Assembly: GCA_949987705.1 (NCBI GenBank)
Contig: OX465282.1
Coordinates: 89,392,070 to 89,456,069 of the forward strand
Length of the DNA stretch: 64,000 nucleotides
From: Thereva unica
Taxonomy: Eukaryota; Arthropoda; Insecta; Diptera; Therevidae
Direction: 5' to 3'
Of the stretch, positions 1 to 11,440 are shown one piece after another. The notes beneath the pieces were generated by a model. That model was not told where the DNA came from. It did not search any database and saw only the letters and a program-made list of their open reading frames with translations. Numbering within the stretch: position 1 is the first letter of the stretch; each line of letters begins with the position of its first letter. A program made the position numbers and the translations under genes.

Positions 1-511
1 GGTCTATGTTTTGTGGAACATGTAGACATAGAGGAGGTTGAAGTTGAGACGCTTGGCCTCCTATAATCCAACCGAAAGCCGTTGAGGATGAGTTTACAGA
101 TGAAGATGACTCCTGTTTAAAGGACTTGAAGAAAATGTCTACCCCAATAATGATGTCAATCTTGGATGGACGGTCGAAATATGGATCTGCTAACTCGTTA
201 ATCGATTTGTAGTGTTGAATAGATGATGATGATATTGGTGCTGATGGTAGATAACTGCTTACCGTGTTGAGGATATACCCTGTTATCATGAAGGTCTCTT
301 CAGTGAATCTTGATTTAAGGGTTAGATTAACACTACCACGGGTGCAGGTTGCCTTAGAATCTTCGCCGTCAATCCCATTTATGATTATTCTAGCATTTGT
401 GCGTTTCAAATTTAACCTTCGCATTCTGATATTAACGTTAATTGCGACCCGGAGTCTAATAACGCACGACATGTTTGATAGTTGTTGTAGCTATCCTTAA
501 CGAGAATAATT
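1..511 (-). pseudogene. BEL/Pao protease and linker remnant
   Basis: The minus-strand translation shows an aspartic-protease-to-RT linker typical of BEL/Pao: a DIIIGVDIFF motif followed by TAFGWIIGGQA. Upstream lies a stretch like the protease C-terminal half. It continues across the window edge. It was once contiguous with the gag at 1402-2294, from which an inserted MITE now separates it. Confidence 0.7.
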
Positions 512-522
512 GATGTTGGAAG

Positions 523-1390
523 TAGGGATGGCCGATTACATCGTGATTAATCGGACAATCGATTATTCGATTCGATTAATCGAAACAATCGCATCGTTTT
601 TTTCCAATCCGATTACATCGAAAATCGATTATTTCATGCGATAATTGCATCCGATTATTAAAAAATAAGAAAATAATTATTGGATTGTTAAAAATTGTAA
701 AACATAAACAACAGATAAAAGGTTGACAGAATTTGAACCTAGATAATTGTTATTAGGTTGGCAGTACAACGGCTTCACCACACGTTCCTATATCAAACGC
801 AAGTATTAAAAAGATCTAGGTAACGTAAACACCTTGTCTTGTCGGTTGGCATTCGCGACTAAAATTCTTGTGCGTCGATCATCCGTTGAACAGAGGGATA
901 GTAGATTTTGTTCGGCAAAACGGGCACCACTCAGCGAAACTCTGTGGGCAAAATATAATCTTAAGTAACTTGCTTCTAGATTGATAAGTAATATACTCTG
1001 TTATCAAAAATTATTCTATGATCGTTTCAGATGTATATTCTATATGGTTGCGAGTAGGTGGAATAAAAATATTGCGGCTAGGTAGTGACAGCTCCTTCCT
1101 CTCTTCTCTCTATCTTCCGTCTGTCTTTATTCTAAAGAATTGTAAAATCTCTTAATTGCATAACCACTACCTATAATTTAATTTTGATAATTTTATATTA
1201 CTATATTACTTTGTACAACCAAAAATTAAAAATAACAGTAGAAAAGTGTTTTTATCATTTTTTATTGAAAATTATTCGATTATTACATTAATCGATTGGT
1301 TTCAAACGATTAATCGATTAGAGATAATCGAATGATCCGATTAATCGGCATTCGATTAATCAACATTTTTTTAGTAATCGGCCATCCCTA
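523..1390. mobile_element. hAT-type MITE with 8-bp target duplication
   Basis: The left end TAGGGATGGCCGATTAC is the exact reverse complement of the right end GTAATCGGCCATCCCTA. The 8-bp GTTGGAAG flanks it directly on both sides (515-522 and 1391-1398). Length is 868 bp with no coding capacity. The interior near both ends is dominated by repeated CGATTAATCG-like motifs. An 8-bp duplication and a TAGGG-type terminus are the hAT signature. A stretch near 1035-1135 resembles the 3' body of the SINE at 16272-16733. The element sits inside the BEL/Pao copy. Confidence 0.85.
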
Positions 1391-1401
1391 GTTGGAAGTA
1401 T

Positions 1402-2294
1402 GTTTTGTGTTGAGTGATTCACCTAGGAATACCCTTGTTGCACTGGAGATGCATCTTGTGGAATTGATGCATCATTCTTTTATGCCGATGTGATGGAAGT
1501 TACCTTGACCACCGCTGATGATGATGAGGGTGCATTTGAAGAGAGTGGTTGGGTGCCTGTATGCAACAACGAGTGATGACGCTTGGAACATATCTAACAG
1601 TTGATTGTAGAGCGACAGTCCTTCACTAGATGCTTGCCTTTGATACAATTGAAGCAAAAACCGTGTTTCTTGATGAAGGCCTCACGATCTGAAAGTGACA
1701 AGTGTGTAAATTGAGGGCAGGCGAAAAGATTATGATTTCTGTTGCACATGCTGCATGTTATCGTGGTTACTGTGTGCGTGGACTTGCGCTTCTGAGATTG
1801 ACTAAGTTGAAGTTTTGCTACCCTTGGTTGATGATTATGTATCACACTTAACTCATAAATACGGTCGTCCAGAAATCGTTAGGTCATTGAATGTAGGATC
1901 ATCCACCGTAGCTGTTTGTCTTCTCCAAAGTTGTTCCGATTCCTTGTCTAGTTTGGACACCAGGACAAAATTTAACCAGTGGTCCCAACGCTCCACCGGA
2001 AGTCCTAATGCCGCCATTACTGTTACTGATTCGTTAAACAGATTTAAAATGGTTCGTAAACCTTCAGCAGTTGGATATCTTATACCTTCACTCTGCATTA
2101 TAGTTTTTAAATGAGACTCTATTATATGTATATCCTTTCTTATTATATTTTCTTTTCAGAAGCTCATATGCAGCCGTATAATTTACCTCTGTGATTGTCA
2201 AATGTTTCAATGTTGACGCAGCGTCTCCCCGTAGTGAAGTTTTAAGGTGCTGGAACTTTTGTACGGGTGATAATATTTTACTGTTGCCGACCAC
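1402..2294 (-). pseudogene. BEL/Pao gag polyprotein remnant
   Basis: Three overlapping minus-strand frames make up a broken gag. The segment at 2088-2294 holds a KFQHLKTSLRGDA motif typical of the BEL/Pao gag domain (DUF1759). The segment at 1853-2098 continues it with the VPVERWDHWL-like region (here LPVERWDHWL). The segment at 1594-1845 holds two Cys/His knuckles, the second a clean CxxCx4Hx4C (CFNCIKGKHLVKDC), preceded by the familiar LSLSDREAFIKKHG linker. Frameshifts separate all three. Gag would package element RNA in a cytoplasmic particle; this copy cannot be made as one protein. Confidence 0.8.
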
Positions 2295-2884
2295 TAATTG
2301 AAATATTTCATGGAATGAGGGTCATTCCTTATAATCCCCATCAAATGCAGGAATAGTGATGGTTGGCCTTTCTTATCGAAGGCTGTGTTTCAATTGTAGT
2401 TGATGTTGAAGTGGAGGTTGTAGGATTTTCTGTAAGTGACTGGACTATACAGCCGGCTTTGGTTCAAGACTAGTGTTTCCAAGGTTACGCTGGGTGTGTT
2501 CGCTTGAGCCTGATTTAGATCTCGTCCACTAGCTGTGAGCTCACTTAATTTTTCTTTACACTTGCTTATTGCGTTGATGCATTGAGTCTCAACTGTTTAT
2601 CGATGGTCCGCTTCCTCGCACAATTCCAAATCTGACATGTCGGCTTCAATCTGGTCCTGGGCCAGGGTGAACTCTTGGAACCTTTGTCTAATCAATTCCA
2701 TTATTGTTTCGACGTCATGTATGTTGCTGGTAGTTGCATGAAAAATCTTCTCACTGTTATTGCAATACCGTGTTAGTCCTCCTTTAATAGTGCTTCTTTG
2801 CTTTTTTAATTTTTCCTTCGTGTTGTTGTGAATTAATTACGTACGCGACACGACACTTCACGCTTACACGTATATACTCTTAAA

Positions 2885-2897
2885 GAGTCGGGCGCCA
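2885..2897 (-). other. Primer-binding site and LTR boundary of the BEL/Pao element
   Basis: On the minus strand TGGCGCCCGACTC follows directly after a sequence ending CTACAAACA, which is the expected LTR end (..CA) next to a tRNA-complementary site. The LTR therefore runs upward from base 2898; its far end was not resolved and lies somewhere in 2.9-3.3 kb. Confidence 0.55.
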
Positions 2898-3489
2898 TGT
2901 TTGTAGAATATTTGCCAATGGTTGAAGAATCTTTTCCTTTTAAAAATTAAACAGCACGAGAACTAATTTAAAAACGTTTTATTTCTTCCAATATATACAT
3001 ATATAAATCCGATTTTCTTTTGTTAATGACGGATAACCCAAAAAACGAAGCAAGCGAAAATTTCCCCAATAACCACTTTTACTGTAGAGTGTCTACTGCT
3101 CGAACACGAAGGGTTGCTACGACTGATCTTTAACAATCAGTTTTATGCAATTTTTGGCTAAGCAAAGATTGTTCGTGAGATGAATCTGCATAAAAATGTC
3201 ATATACGAAATTTACGTAGAACCAATGGTTTTTGAGATATGGGTTTGGGAAAACTCGGACATCGCACTACATTCTTTTCAGCCCCACCTTTGAACTATAA
3301 TGCAAGCAGCGGTTTTACATGGTATCCCTAGTAGGCCTAGTCCAAAGGTTACCAAGTATGAAATTTTTTTGTTGATTATCTCTCTATATCTTCTATCTCC
3401 ACTTCTTTCATGCTGTCATCTTCATCAACACTCATTCCAATTTGTTTGGGGATGCCTCATTCTATCATGGCTTTGTAGAGTTCTACTCT

Positions 3490-4275
3490 GGCTATGCTAT
3501 CATAAGCGGATGGTTCGAGCGGGTGGGGCCATTATATTTTGTAGGGCTGCGGAGAATATCTTGTACACGGTACTCAACAACGTTATACCCCGATAATTAG
3601 TGCACGCTATATCTCCTTTTATATGCACCGGGCAGAGGATGCCTTTTCTCCAGTCTTTTGGCATCACTTCCCGCTCCCATACTTGCACGATTAATTCTTG
3701 AATCGCTTGGTGTAACGTAGATCATAGGCCTTGTTGTTTTTTAGCCAGGCTATGGCTCTGCTAACTTCTTCTAAGCTTGGTGGCGGCAGCATAGCATTTT
3801 CATCAGATATTAGTGGAGCCTTTAAATCCTCAGTTAGCTCGCCATTTAGCAATTCATGAAAGTGTCCTTCCCATCGCTCCAAGATGCCTTTAGGACCGGT
3901 GGTCAGATTCCCTTCTTTGTCCCTGTACTGTACTGTACTGTTCTAGACGAGACTTTTTTCCCAGGCTTCTTTTTTCGTCTGTGAATTCTCTTTTCTTCTT
4001 TTCCGAGCTCTATATATTTTTCTTCGCGTGCTCTTGTTCCCTGAAACTGCTGCATTTCACGTGCATCCATTATCGAACCAGTCGTTCCGATCTCTACGAC
4101 TTCTGCCTAAGATAGAATCAGCAGTACCAATGACAATATTTTTAAAGTGGGTCCAGCTCTCATCAACGCCCGGCATCTCATCCCCAGGACTTATGGCGAG
4201 TTCTAATTCATGATCGTAGCTGTTGCATTACGTAATGCAGCTGTGTTGATTCGGGCCTGATCAGCGGATACAAAG
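3490..4275 (-). pseudogene. Non-LTR retrotransposon endonuclease/RT linker fragment
   Basis: The minus-strand translation gives a linker with RNDWFDNGC (about 4028-4100), a W-E-x-H-F segment (3691-3882) and the RT N-terminal motif W-R-K-G-I-L-C-P followed by NYRGITLLSTVYKIFS (3500-3688). This order (linker, then RT motif 0/1) matches an RTE-like endonuclease-RT family common in arthropods. Stops and frameshifts break it and the catalytic RT core is missing. Fragments of probably the same family lie at 9.8, 15.7, 19.9 and 23.3 kb. Confidence 0.7.
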
Positions 4276-4316
4276 CTTTTCAGGGCTGTAATGTAATACG
4301 CTCTCGGAGCACCATA

Positions 4317-4540
4317 GAGGTCGCGCCAAAAGAGTTGATGCCGAGAAAGTCGCGTTTTCCATGCGCAGTAGAATCCCCGCATGCCGTTCCCGTCCCTTAG
4401 CCTAGTCGCAACAAATTTCGAAGGGGAAATTTGAAAATACATAAGCGCATTTCTTATCCACATGTGCGCAATTTTTATTTGTGTGCAGCTTTAATTTCCC
4501 CAGCTGCGCGCTCCGGCATCAACTCTTTTGGCGCGACCTC
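4317..4540. repeat. 27-bp perfect inverted repeat with 170-bp spacer
   Basis: Bases 4317-4343 and 4514-4540 are exact reverse complements (core GGTCGCGCCAAAAGAGTTGA). Both lie in sequence that looks like the same non-LTR coding segment in opposite orientations. The pair therefore looks like two abutting inverted fragments rather than a regulatory hairpin. Confidence 0.6.
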
Positions 4541-5199
4541 TACCAACAAGATAGTGATGAGAGTCGAAGGTGGCACCTCGGTACGTTCGTACCGTCATCA
4601 GACCCGAAAGATGGTGGCGATGTATCAATACATGGTCTATGTGGTTGCGAGTGGCTCCATCAGGAGTTACCGAGGTGGCTTTATTGATATCTTTACGCGC
4701 AAATCTAGTAGACCAGCTCCCAACCTACTTTAGCGTTCATGATTTTATATATTATAACCACAGTTGAATCTGTCCCATTTGTTGTGTATTGTGTATTGTG
4801 CAGATAATGCAACTTTTCTTTAGGCGTTGTGCAGCATAGTAATTCATGTATAGCTGCTGAGAGCGATTCGCCTCCTTGTTTGATCAACTATGCTGGGGTA
4901 TTATCAATTCTTGAGGAATTGTTGTGTTTTAGAGATTGTATGTAATTCTTCCAGGCTTCATACATTTGTTTCTCTGGTAACATCGTTATGCGTTATGTAG
5001 ATGGGAATCTTGGACATGTCTGGTGCTTTCATTTGCGTTCAGCAGCTGAAAAATCCCCCACCGTTTCTTTACGTCTTCGCTGCCTGTGACTGCAGTGCAG
5101 TATCTTGTTCTATACCGGAAGCCTTTCTTGAAGAAGTTTATTTCCTTGTATGTTTCGCGAGTTTTGTTTTCTGCAAAGTTTTCCTCCGCTCTCAGGATG
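4541..5199. other. No recognisable gene
   Basis: Several short open frames overlap here on both strands, but none shows a motif I recognise. The sequence is probably degraded non-LTR DNA continuing from 4.3 kb. Confidence 0.4.
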
Positions 5200-5202
5200 T
5201 AA

Positions 5203-6020
5203 AGGCCCAATTACAATGACTGGATTAGAGCGGAACAGAATCGGATTGAACTGTCAAAGTGGTTTTCCAAGCATGCGTTTTCTATTTAACCGATTCCACT
5301 GAACGGATTCAAACGCATTTGACCGCATCTGTGCCGGATTCGTTTTAGTTTGTTTAGAAATCACCGGATTGAGCTGTCAAAATTTTGGTAAACAAAAGCT
5401 GTGAATGTTTAAGGTTTTATTTTTTTGATTTGTTATGTTTTTAGAAATGTTTTCGGACGAGCAGTTAATCGCAGAAGTGAAAGATTATGAAATACTGTAC
5501 AACAAGGCAAAGAGTGGATATAAAAATTCCAAGATTAAAAATGAAATGAAGTGTTTGTATACTAAACACTTTGACGTTTAAATGCGAACTGATCCGTTCA
5601 TTGTGGGGTGCTACACGGGGACTCAAGAGGTACGAAAAAACCGGTTTTACTGGCAAGAAACGAGGGAAGAGAAGGGAAAGAAGGCGCGCTTGACGAATCT
5701 TTAACGAAAGAATTTTCATCCAGAAATTCCCTGGGTGAAAACTAACACAAATGCACATTTCTTTCTCTTCTCTTTCTGACAAATGAAAATAAAGAAACGC
5801 CGCTTACTACACACACAGTCAAGGCTTTCATATATAAGGAATTATCTAAGCTGAAGACAGCCTCGTGTAGCATTAAATAACGAGACTCAAATATGAGTTC
5901 GGCCGACTTCTTGAGTCTCCGTGTAGCACCCCCCATTGTAATCAGTGCAGTTTCCTATCCGTTCTGATGCGTTCTTTTGACATTTCAATCCGCGTAGATC
6001 CGCTCATTGAAATTGGGCCT
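5203..6020. mobile_element. TIR element with TAA target duplication (Harbinger-like), split by a nested MITE
   Basis: The left end AGGCCCAATTACAATGA mirrors the right end TCATTGAAATTGGGCCT. TAA flanks both sides (5200-5202 and 6021-6023), which fits the 3-bp TWA preference of PIF/Harbinger. Subterminal matter (GCGGA, TGTCAAA) is also repeated in inverse at the two ends. There is no transposase, so it is non-autonomous. An unrelated 329-bp element is inserted at 5605-5933. Confidence 0.75.
5605..5933. mobile_element. Nested MITE with 6-bp target duplication CATTGT
   Basis: Termini GGGGTGCTACACGG and CCGTGTAGCACCCCC are inverted copies differing by one extra base. CATTGT precedes the left end (5599-5604) and follows the right (5934-5939). 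It contains the phrase AAAACCGGTTTTAC, which recurs twice at about 23.1-23.2 kb, suggesting a second degraded relative there. The superfamily is not clear from a 6-bp duplication. Confidence 0.75.
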
Positions 6021-6023
6021 TAA

Positions 6024-6548
6024 TTTTTGCGTAATTACCTTTTCTTCTTCCGGCAAATGTTTTTTGCTGTTTTTCGTGTTTCCTCGTATTTGCATTTCTT
6101 CTTTCTCGCCAGTCTCTCTATGTATATTTTCCTACTTTTATTTCTGGTCTGTATAGATGCTTTGCATTCCTCGTCGAATCATTCACTGGCTCTGGCTGCG
6201 CGTTTGTAACCTACAGTTTCCTTCGTGACATCTGTGAGTATTGTCTTCAATCTTATTCATTTTCCCTCGACCGTATCTTCATTATGGACCTATCATTTCT
6301 GCTAGAAATGCCTAATATCTCTCCAGCGTAGTCTATTCCCGCAGGCGATCGATCCTAAAATAAATAAAATTTGTGTATACAACGAAAAAGCAACGATACT
6401 TCGAAAATATCACGGTGCATAACAGAAATTAGTTGTAATTCACTAACGACATAACGTCGAAAAAACGTAAAGTAGAACTACGCAAAGTGAGGTAGGTCTT
6501 GGTATATACTGCTTTTATAGTATGTACTATATTTTTCTATTTCTAAAT
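6024..6548. other. No recognisable gene
   Basis: T-rich sequence with short spurious open frames; I see no motif, repeat or RNA gene. Confidence 0.4.
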
Positions 6549-6551
6549 ATT

Positions 6552-6856
6552 GGCGCCTATTGCGAGTGTCGATACCTAATCGACAAGCGACAATTATCGA
6601 TTATAGAGTGTCGACTATTTAGTTTGATATTGCGAATGTCGATTGTAATCGAAAATTGTCGATTTGACAGTCGACTTTTATCGATTGCTTTTTTGCTCAC
6701 GACAAAATTTGAAATGAATTTCAAAAAAAAAAAAAATTTTCTAATCAGAGTAGCCCAAATATTTGTCGATTGGGTTATACAATGCCAAAAAGAAAATTAA
6801 TCGACACCATCGACTATAGTCGAGTCGATCGTTAATCGACACTCGCAATAGGGGCC
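6552..6856. mobile_element. 305-bp MITE with ATT target duplication
   Basis: The ends GGCGCCTATTGCGAGTGTCG and its inverse (beginning GGCCCC in reverse complement) match over 22 bases with one mismatch. ATT flanks both sides (6549-6551, 6857-6859). The interior is packed with TCGAC/GTCGA motifs and has a 14-base A run. There is no coding capacity. The 3-bp duplication suggests a Harbinger-type source. Confidence 0.75.
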
Positions 6857-6859
6857 ATT

Positions 6860-8570
6860 ATTCGACTATAATATAATATAATATTCATGCGACTATTTCA
6901 TGCACTTATCATTAGCAAAAACAGCTGAGCTTTAGAAAGAGCTTTTCGATGCAATTGCAAATCTCATTATAGTTGCATTTTACTATTAAGTTTATAAAAA
7001 GCGCCAAAATATATGCAATAAATTACTGCCAGTAATCTACCGAGATTAGTTAACCGTCACTTCGGCTCTTTTGTTGCGACTTTGTACACCTGACGTTCGA
7101 GTTCAACTAATTGGAAGATTTACGGATATAGATCAAATAAAGGCAAGATTACGTTTTTCTTAAAAAGTCTTCAACAAGTAGAAAAAACTTACTGTGATGC
7201 ACTTTTTGGGGAATACTGCAAGAGACTAAAGCGGTTATCTTTACTTTAAGGCAAGTTAAGACTAAAGTGTCTCAAAAATGTCTCAAGATCTGTTGCAACA
7301 TCTCCAAAAACAAAGCCATTTTGAAAATGATCTAAAACACTTCATTATTCTACCTTTCATCATCTTTTCCCACTTGTGCAATGGCATGTCGAATTCTTTA
7401 TTATTAGCTTAAATCCAGGGCAAATTTTTACAAACCAGAATAAAAAATGTCTTGATGGCGGTTCAAATGATCTCATTAACAACTTTTTTTCAGTCTCCAC
7501 TTGGGAGTCATAAAACAATTTTTCGACACCAGTCGACACCATGGCCTAAAAAAACCAGCGGGCAGGCGCCTTTCATTGTTCCTCGAACTTCGCTATCATA
7601 AATCCCATGATGAATTTTTGGCAATTAAATTTAATTTGAATCAGCATTAAGGCAACTAGACACCGATTTCAGGTACATTTGCGCCAATTTGTTCAGGTGA
7701 ACAGCTCCCACAAAAATTCGGACACTTGAAGGTCTGGGCTTTAAGGTCTTGATCGCGTGCCACCGTTGGTGGTGATACTACCGTATGAATGAAGGATTGA
7801 CTTAGACCTCAGCTGGGCATATGAAGAGATCTCTTCAGCTACTTTCATATCAGACATGAAATCATGATCACAATGGACGATTGTGTAACGCAGGTAAGCT
7901 GATCTTGTTTATTTAGCTCAAAACTGGTAATTAATTGAGAGTGAAAATTTTACGGCTGCCAAAAGGAATTACTGCTCGGCCGCTGAATTCACTTTGTGGA
8001 TGACTTGGAGGTTTTAGTGATTGATTCGGGTAATAACTGTGTGAAACGATAATAGATCTAGGATTTTTCATCGTTGGTTAGTGGTCATACAATTGCTTAT
8101 GAGTTGCTTAGACATGTGCCTATCGCATTATAATTGATAGAACATGTATGCATTAGTTGATTGTAAAGAAAATTAGGACAATGAATATTGCAGTTCGTCA
8201 CGGACAAAAATAATTAAGCCTATTGGTTCCTTCATGTAAAAATACATTGACAATTAAAATACCTATATATTTATAATAAACTTGAAAGTTGTTTATCGTT
8301 TTCATTTTAATGAATGTGTTTTAGTGGCAGTAGATAAAGCCAATATCAAACCGAAGGTCACCTACGCAGCCTTACCTTACCTCTACGCAGTTTCAAGAAG
8401 AGAAAACTCGCAGATTCAAGAAGAGAGAAACGTTCCCAGAAACGGTTACAACGTGGGCTCCAGCAGCGAGAGGGATATTTTGAGCAAACTTCGATTGCAA
8501 AATCAAAAGCTGTGATTGACCGTTTTAAAGTATGACTCTGAGCCTGTTTTTAAGTGAGAGTTTATGCTTA
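6860..8570. other. Intergenic; one weak coding-like stretch at 8282-8515
   Basis: Mostly AT-rich sequence without motifs. At 8282-8515 (+) a 77-codon open frame ends in a polar, charged tail (ERDILSKLRLQNQKL) whose composition looks more coding-like than its surroundings. I do not recognise it, and there is no promoter or partner exon I can defend. Confidence 0.2.
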
Positions 8571-8574
8571 GGTG

Positions 8575-9240
8575 AAAACCTTTGTACTACCAGATCGTCA
8601 TGCTGTTCACGTCATGGTAGAATATGTAAGGTTAGTCAAAGGGTAGAAAATTGATAGGTTATATTAGAAGAAGTCGAGGGAGGGGTGATGCTGGAGGAGA
8701 TCGCCATGACCCCTGCCAAACCTGAATGGCTTAATGAGCACCATCAATAAGTTTGAGAGCGGGGTTATGCCCTTTGTCCAGAACTCGGCCCAGATATACG
8801 AGTTATATTCAAGGTGGGGACGAATATAAGACTTGTAGACTACATCGACGCACTGGTTTGATTGTATGCAACGCAGATCTTCAATTAAAGTTTTTCCCTT
8901 AGTTTCAGGTCCCCTATTGAAACTGGAAAGATTGTACAGCACGTTTTATTTGAAATGAGCCAGTACTTCGTTTTTCATTCGTTAGCATCATTCTTACAGC
9001 TTGAAAGGATTATGTCGACAAGGTCTGCTTGCCTTCCGAAGCCATATAAGGAACATAGAGTACCGTCGTCAGCAAAGGTCATTTATAACATCTACGAATA
9101 GAGCTTGGAGTATAAACTGGCGCTTAATTTTTAATTTTAATTTTGACCCCATTCAATACTACCTTGATTGAATGATCAGCAAGAAAGGTCTCATTCCAGC
9201 TCTTTGGAGAAAAGTCAATACTAATAATAAGTGGACTGTC
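8575..9240 (-). mobile_element. Jockey/CR1-like non-LTR retrotransposon, 3' end, decayed
   Basis: The minus strand encodes YKSYIRPHLEYNSYIWA (about 8800-8860), the conserved C-terminal region of this family's ORF2. Further upstream residues continue to about 9240. The 3' tail carries the phrase CCTTTGTACTACCAG (plus orientation), shared with the copies at 34.4, 54.7 and 59.2 kb. The frame is disrupted. Confidence 0.7.
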
Positions 9241-9479
9241 ATATTCTATCAAAAGCCTGTAAAAATCACTTTTTGACCAAACAAACACTCAAAAACGGTT
9301 TTTGGTTTTTTTCGAAAATTGTATTTTGTAGGCAATAACGTTTGGTATAAGTAGATGAAAAAAATAAATAGTTTAAAAAAACTAGAAAATACGCTTTTAT
9401 TTATTTAAAAATTAACCAAGAAGTAAAAAATAATTTTGAATGTGAAGTTTTTACTGCTGCAGCCACTTAAGGCTAGCCA

Positions 9480-9655
9480 AACTTGTCTCACCCTGCACCC
9501 TACAGCCTTTCTCTGCACGAACACTACGGTTTAGAGGTTCGTTTATAAGTAGAACAACTCGATTGTGGAAATGCTTTCCGAGTTCGGTGCTTCCGGGTTA
9601 ATATGAATAACATCTCAGAGCTCATCAACAGTTTCATCATCTTACCACAAAAAAA
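9480..9655 (+). mobile_element. Jockey/CR1-like ORF2 C-terminal fragment
   Basis: The stretch CTACGGTTTAGAGGTTCG and what follows match the C-terminal end of the family's ORF2 (compare 11300-11400, plus, and 54900-54990, minus). It ends in an A-rich run near 9650. It is a short orphan fragment in plus orientation. Confidence 0.55.
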
Positions 9656-9799
9656 AATTAAAGAGGAAGGGAAGATGAGATGCCACCCACTTCTCTCCCC
9701 ATTTACAAAATTCTTGAGGAACGTTCTTAGTAGTGAAGCGTCTAAACAGAACACATCGGAATAGGGCAGTTATTGAAGTCCGCGGATAGTTCTACATCC

Positions 9800-10360
9800 A
9801 TCTTAAGATTTAAGTGAGTGCATGAAACCCTTAAATAAAGCACGGAGCGCATATGCATGCCTGTTCCGCATATGGAGATCAACGGAGATCTCAACTAACA
9901 CCAAATTGCGGCTGTTCAACTCCAACGTTAAGGCAGTACTTTTGTACGGTTGCGAAACATGGAAAGTCACCCAATTCATCACAAGGCGCCTACAAGTCTT
10001 CATCAACAAATGCCTGCGTGGTATCCTAAAAATCCGCTGGCAGAGCTATGGCGCCGTGCCTGCCGGCCAAGAAAGGATAGACGACCAAATCAGACGAAGG
10101 AAATTTAATTGGGTTGGCCACACATTGCGACGCGAAAACGAAAATCTAGCCAAACAGGCCCTCGACTGGAATCCCCAAGGATCCCGTCGAGTCGAAAGAC
10201 CTAGAACAACGTGGAGGAGAACCCTACTAGCAGAAGCCGCAACAACTGGGAGATCCTGGTCGGAGCTGAGAGCTGTCGCGCAAAACAGAGTCCGCTGGAG
10301 GGCAGCTGGCGGAAACATGTCCCATGAGGTATTAAAGGAGCGCAATGATGGAACCCTTTA
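9800..10360 (+). pseudogene. RTE-like non-LTR ORF2 C-terminal domain
   Basis: The long open frame 9822-10451 contains LRLFNSNVKAVLLYGCETW, then INKCLRGILKIRW, RRKFNWVGHTLRR and RPRTTWRR. This is the standard C-terminal region after the RT fingers in a widespread arthropod endonuclease-RT family. The RT catalytic core is missing upstream, so this is a 5'-truncated copy. The last 30 or so codons of the open frame run into unrelated sequence. A close relative of its 3' part lies at 23325-23480. Confidence 0.8.
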
Positions 10361-10474
10361 TTATGCTTCCAAGTCCGCCATGAATTTCTATATACCTGCA
10401 CTGTTTCAAAGGCTCACCCATTCTAAGGTACGGTCTACGATCTGCGTATGACTGCGAGTAAATAGAAGCATATC

Positions 10475-11440
10475 AACCAAAGCTTTCACAACTTTGGGGA
10501 GTCTGGTCAGGTTGCTTTAGATATCTCAAAGGCTTTTGACAGAGTATGGCAACCTGCTCTGTTGACTAAACTCCAAGGTATTGGTATAAACATGGTTCTA
10601 AGGAACTGGATTTAGAGCTTTCTTTTTGGCCGTTCAATCAACGTAGAATTGGATGGCGTCGAATATAACCCCACACCGAACTTTTTCTAATCTTCATTAA
10701 TGATCTGCTCTCAAACCCACTTCACTGCTTCGCCCATGACGGTACTTTGCATTTCTCTTACTCCTTCGACAATATAAGACAAGCACATGCCAGACCTTGT
10801 TTTTACCACCGTGTACTGATGTCCACTACGATCAACCGGGATATCGAATCGATTCTTCATTAGGGCGATATGAATCGTGTTTAACGCCACCAAAACAAAG
10901 TACTGTCTGATCTCCAACAAAAATTGTACCGACCTTCCTCCTATCTCAGTGGATAAAGAGGATCTAACGGCTGACTGAACTCTTAACATCGTAGGGGTAA
11001 CTTCAACGGAGGCTCCGCAATAAAACGATCACATATTCCAAATCGCCAAGCAAGCCCCCCAATGCCTTGGATTTCTCAGGAGACGCAAGTTCCTCCTGCA
11101 ACCAGCCTCTTGGCTACAATATACAAATCCTACATTTGGTCCGGCCTTGAATACAACTCGTATATCTGGGCAGGCGCCCCAAAAACCACCTTGGCTTGTT
11201 CGACAAGGTGTAAATGCGTGCCCTGAAACTCATTGGTGATGGCCCCTTTCGCGCCTCCATTCCGCTCGCGCTCGGCTCGCCCATACTCTACAGCCCCCGT
11301 TCGTGCACAATACGGTCTAGAAGTTCGTTTATGAATAGAACAATTCGTTTGTGGAATAATCTCAGTATTTCCGAACTCCGTACAACACCTCAGAGTTCAA
11401 ACGTGAGGTTCATCGTCAAGTGATCCGAGTAGTGGTTTAA
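10475..11440 (+). mobile_element. Jockey/CR1-like non-LTR fragment, plus orientation
   Basis: The nucleotide sequence corresponds base by base (as a diverged reverse complement) to 54900-55810. It includes the RT segment with LDISKA-F-DRVW-like coding (10510-10550), the region before the conserved SYIW (about 11130-11170), and the C-terminal RLWNNLSISEL (11340-11380). Many stops and small indels are present, so it is inactive. It ends near an untranslated tail at about 11440. Confidence 0.7.

Larger units (their letters stand above)
1..2897 (-). mobile_element. BEL/Pao LTR retrotransposon, 5' part, decayed
   Basis: Read on the minus strand, the order is primer-binding site, gag, zinc knuckles, then protease and its downstream linker, running off the window start. 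A hAT-type MITE at 523-1390 splits the element between gag and protease. The reading frame is broken many times, so this copy is dead. Assignment to BEL/Pao rests on the typical gag residues, the paired knuckles and the protease-linker motif seen in translation. RT, RNase H and integrase would lie outside the window. Confidence 0.8.

Noticed and set aside
5465..5936. Minus-strand frames of 105 and 64 codons
   Set aside because: They cross the boundaries of a nested MITE and have no motif; they are chance frames in transposon sequence.
10046..10345. Minus-strand frame of 99 codons, also at 23212-23487
   Set aside because: Antisense of the conserved RTE-like C-terminal domain.
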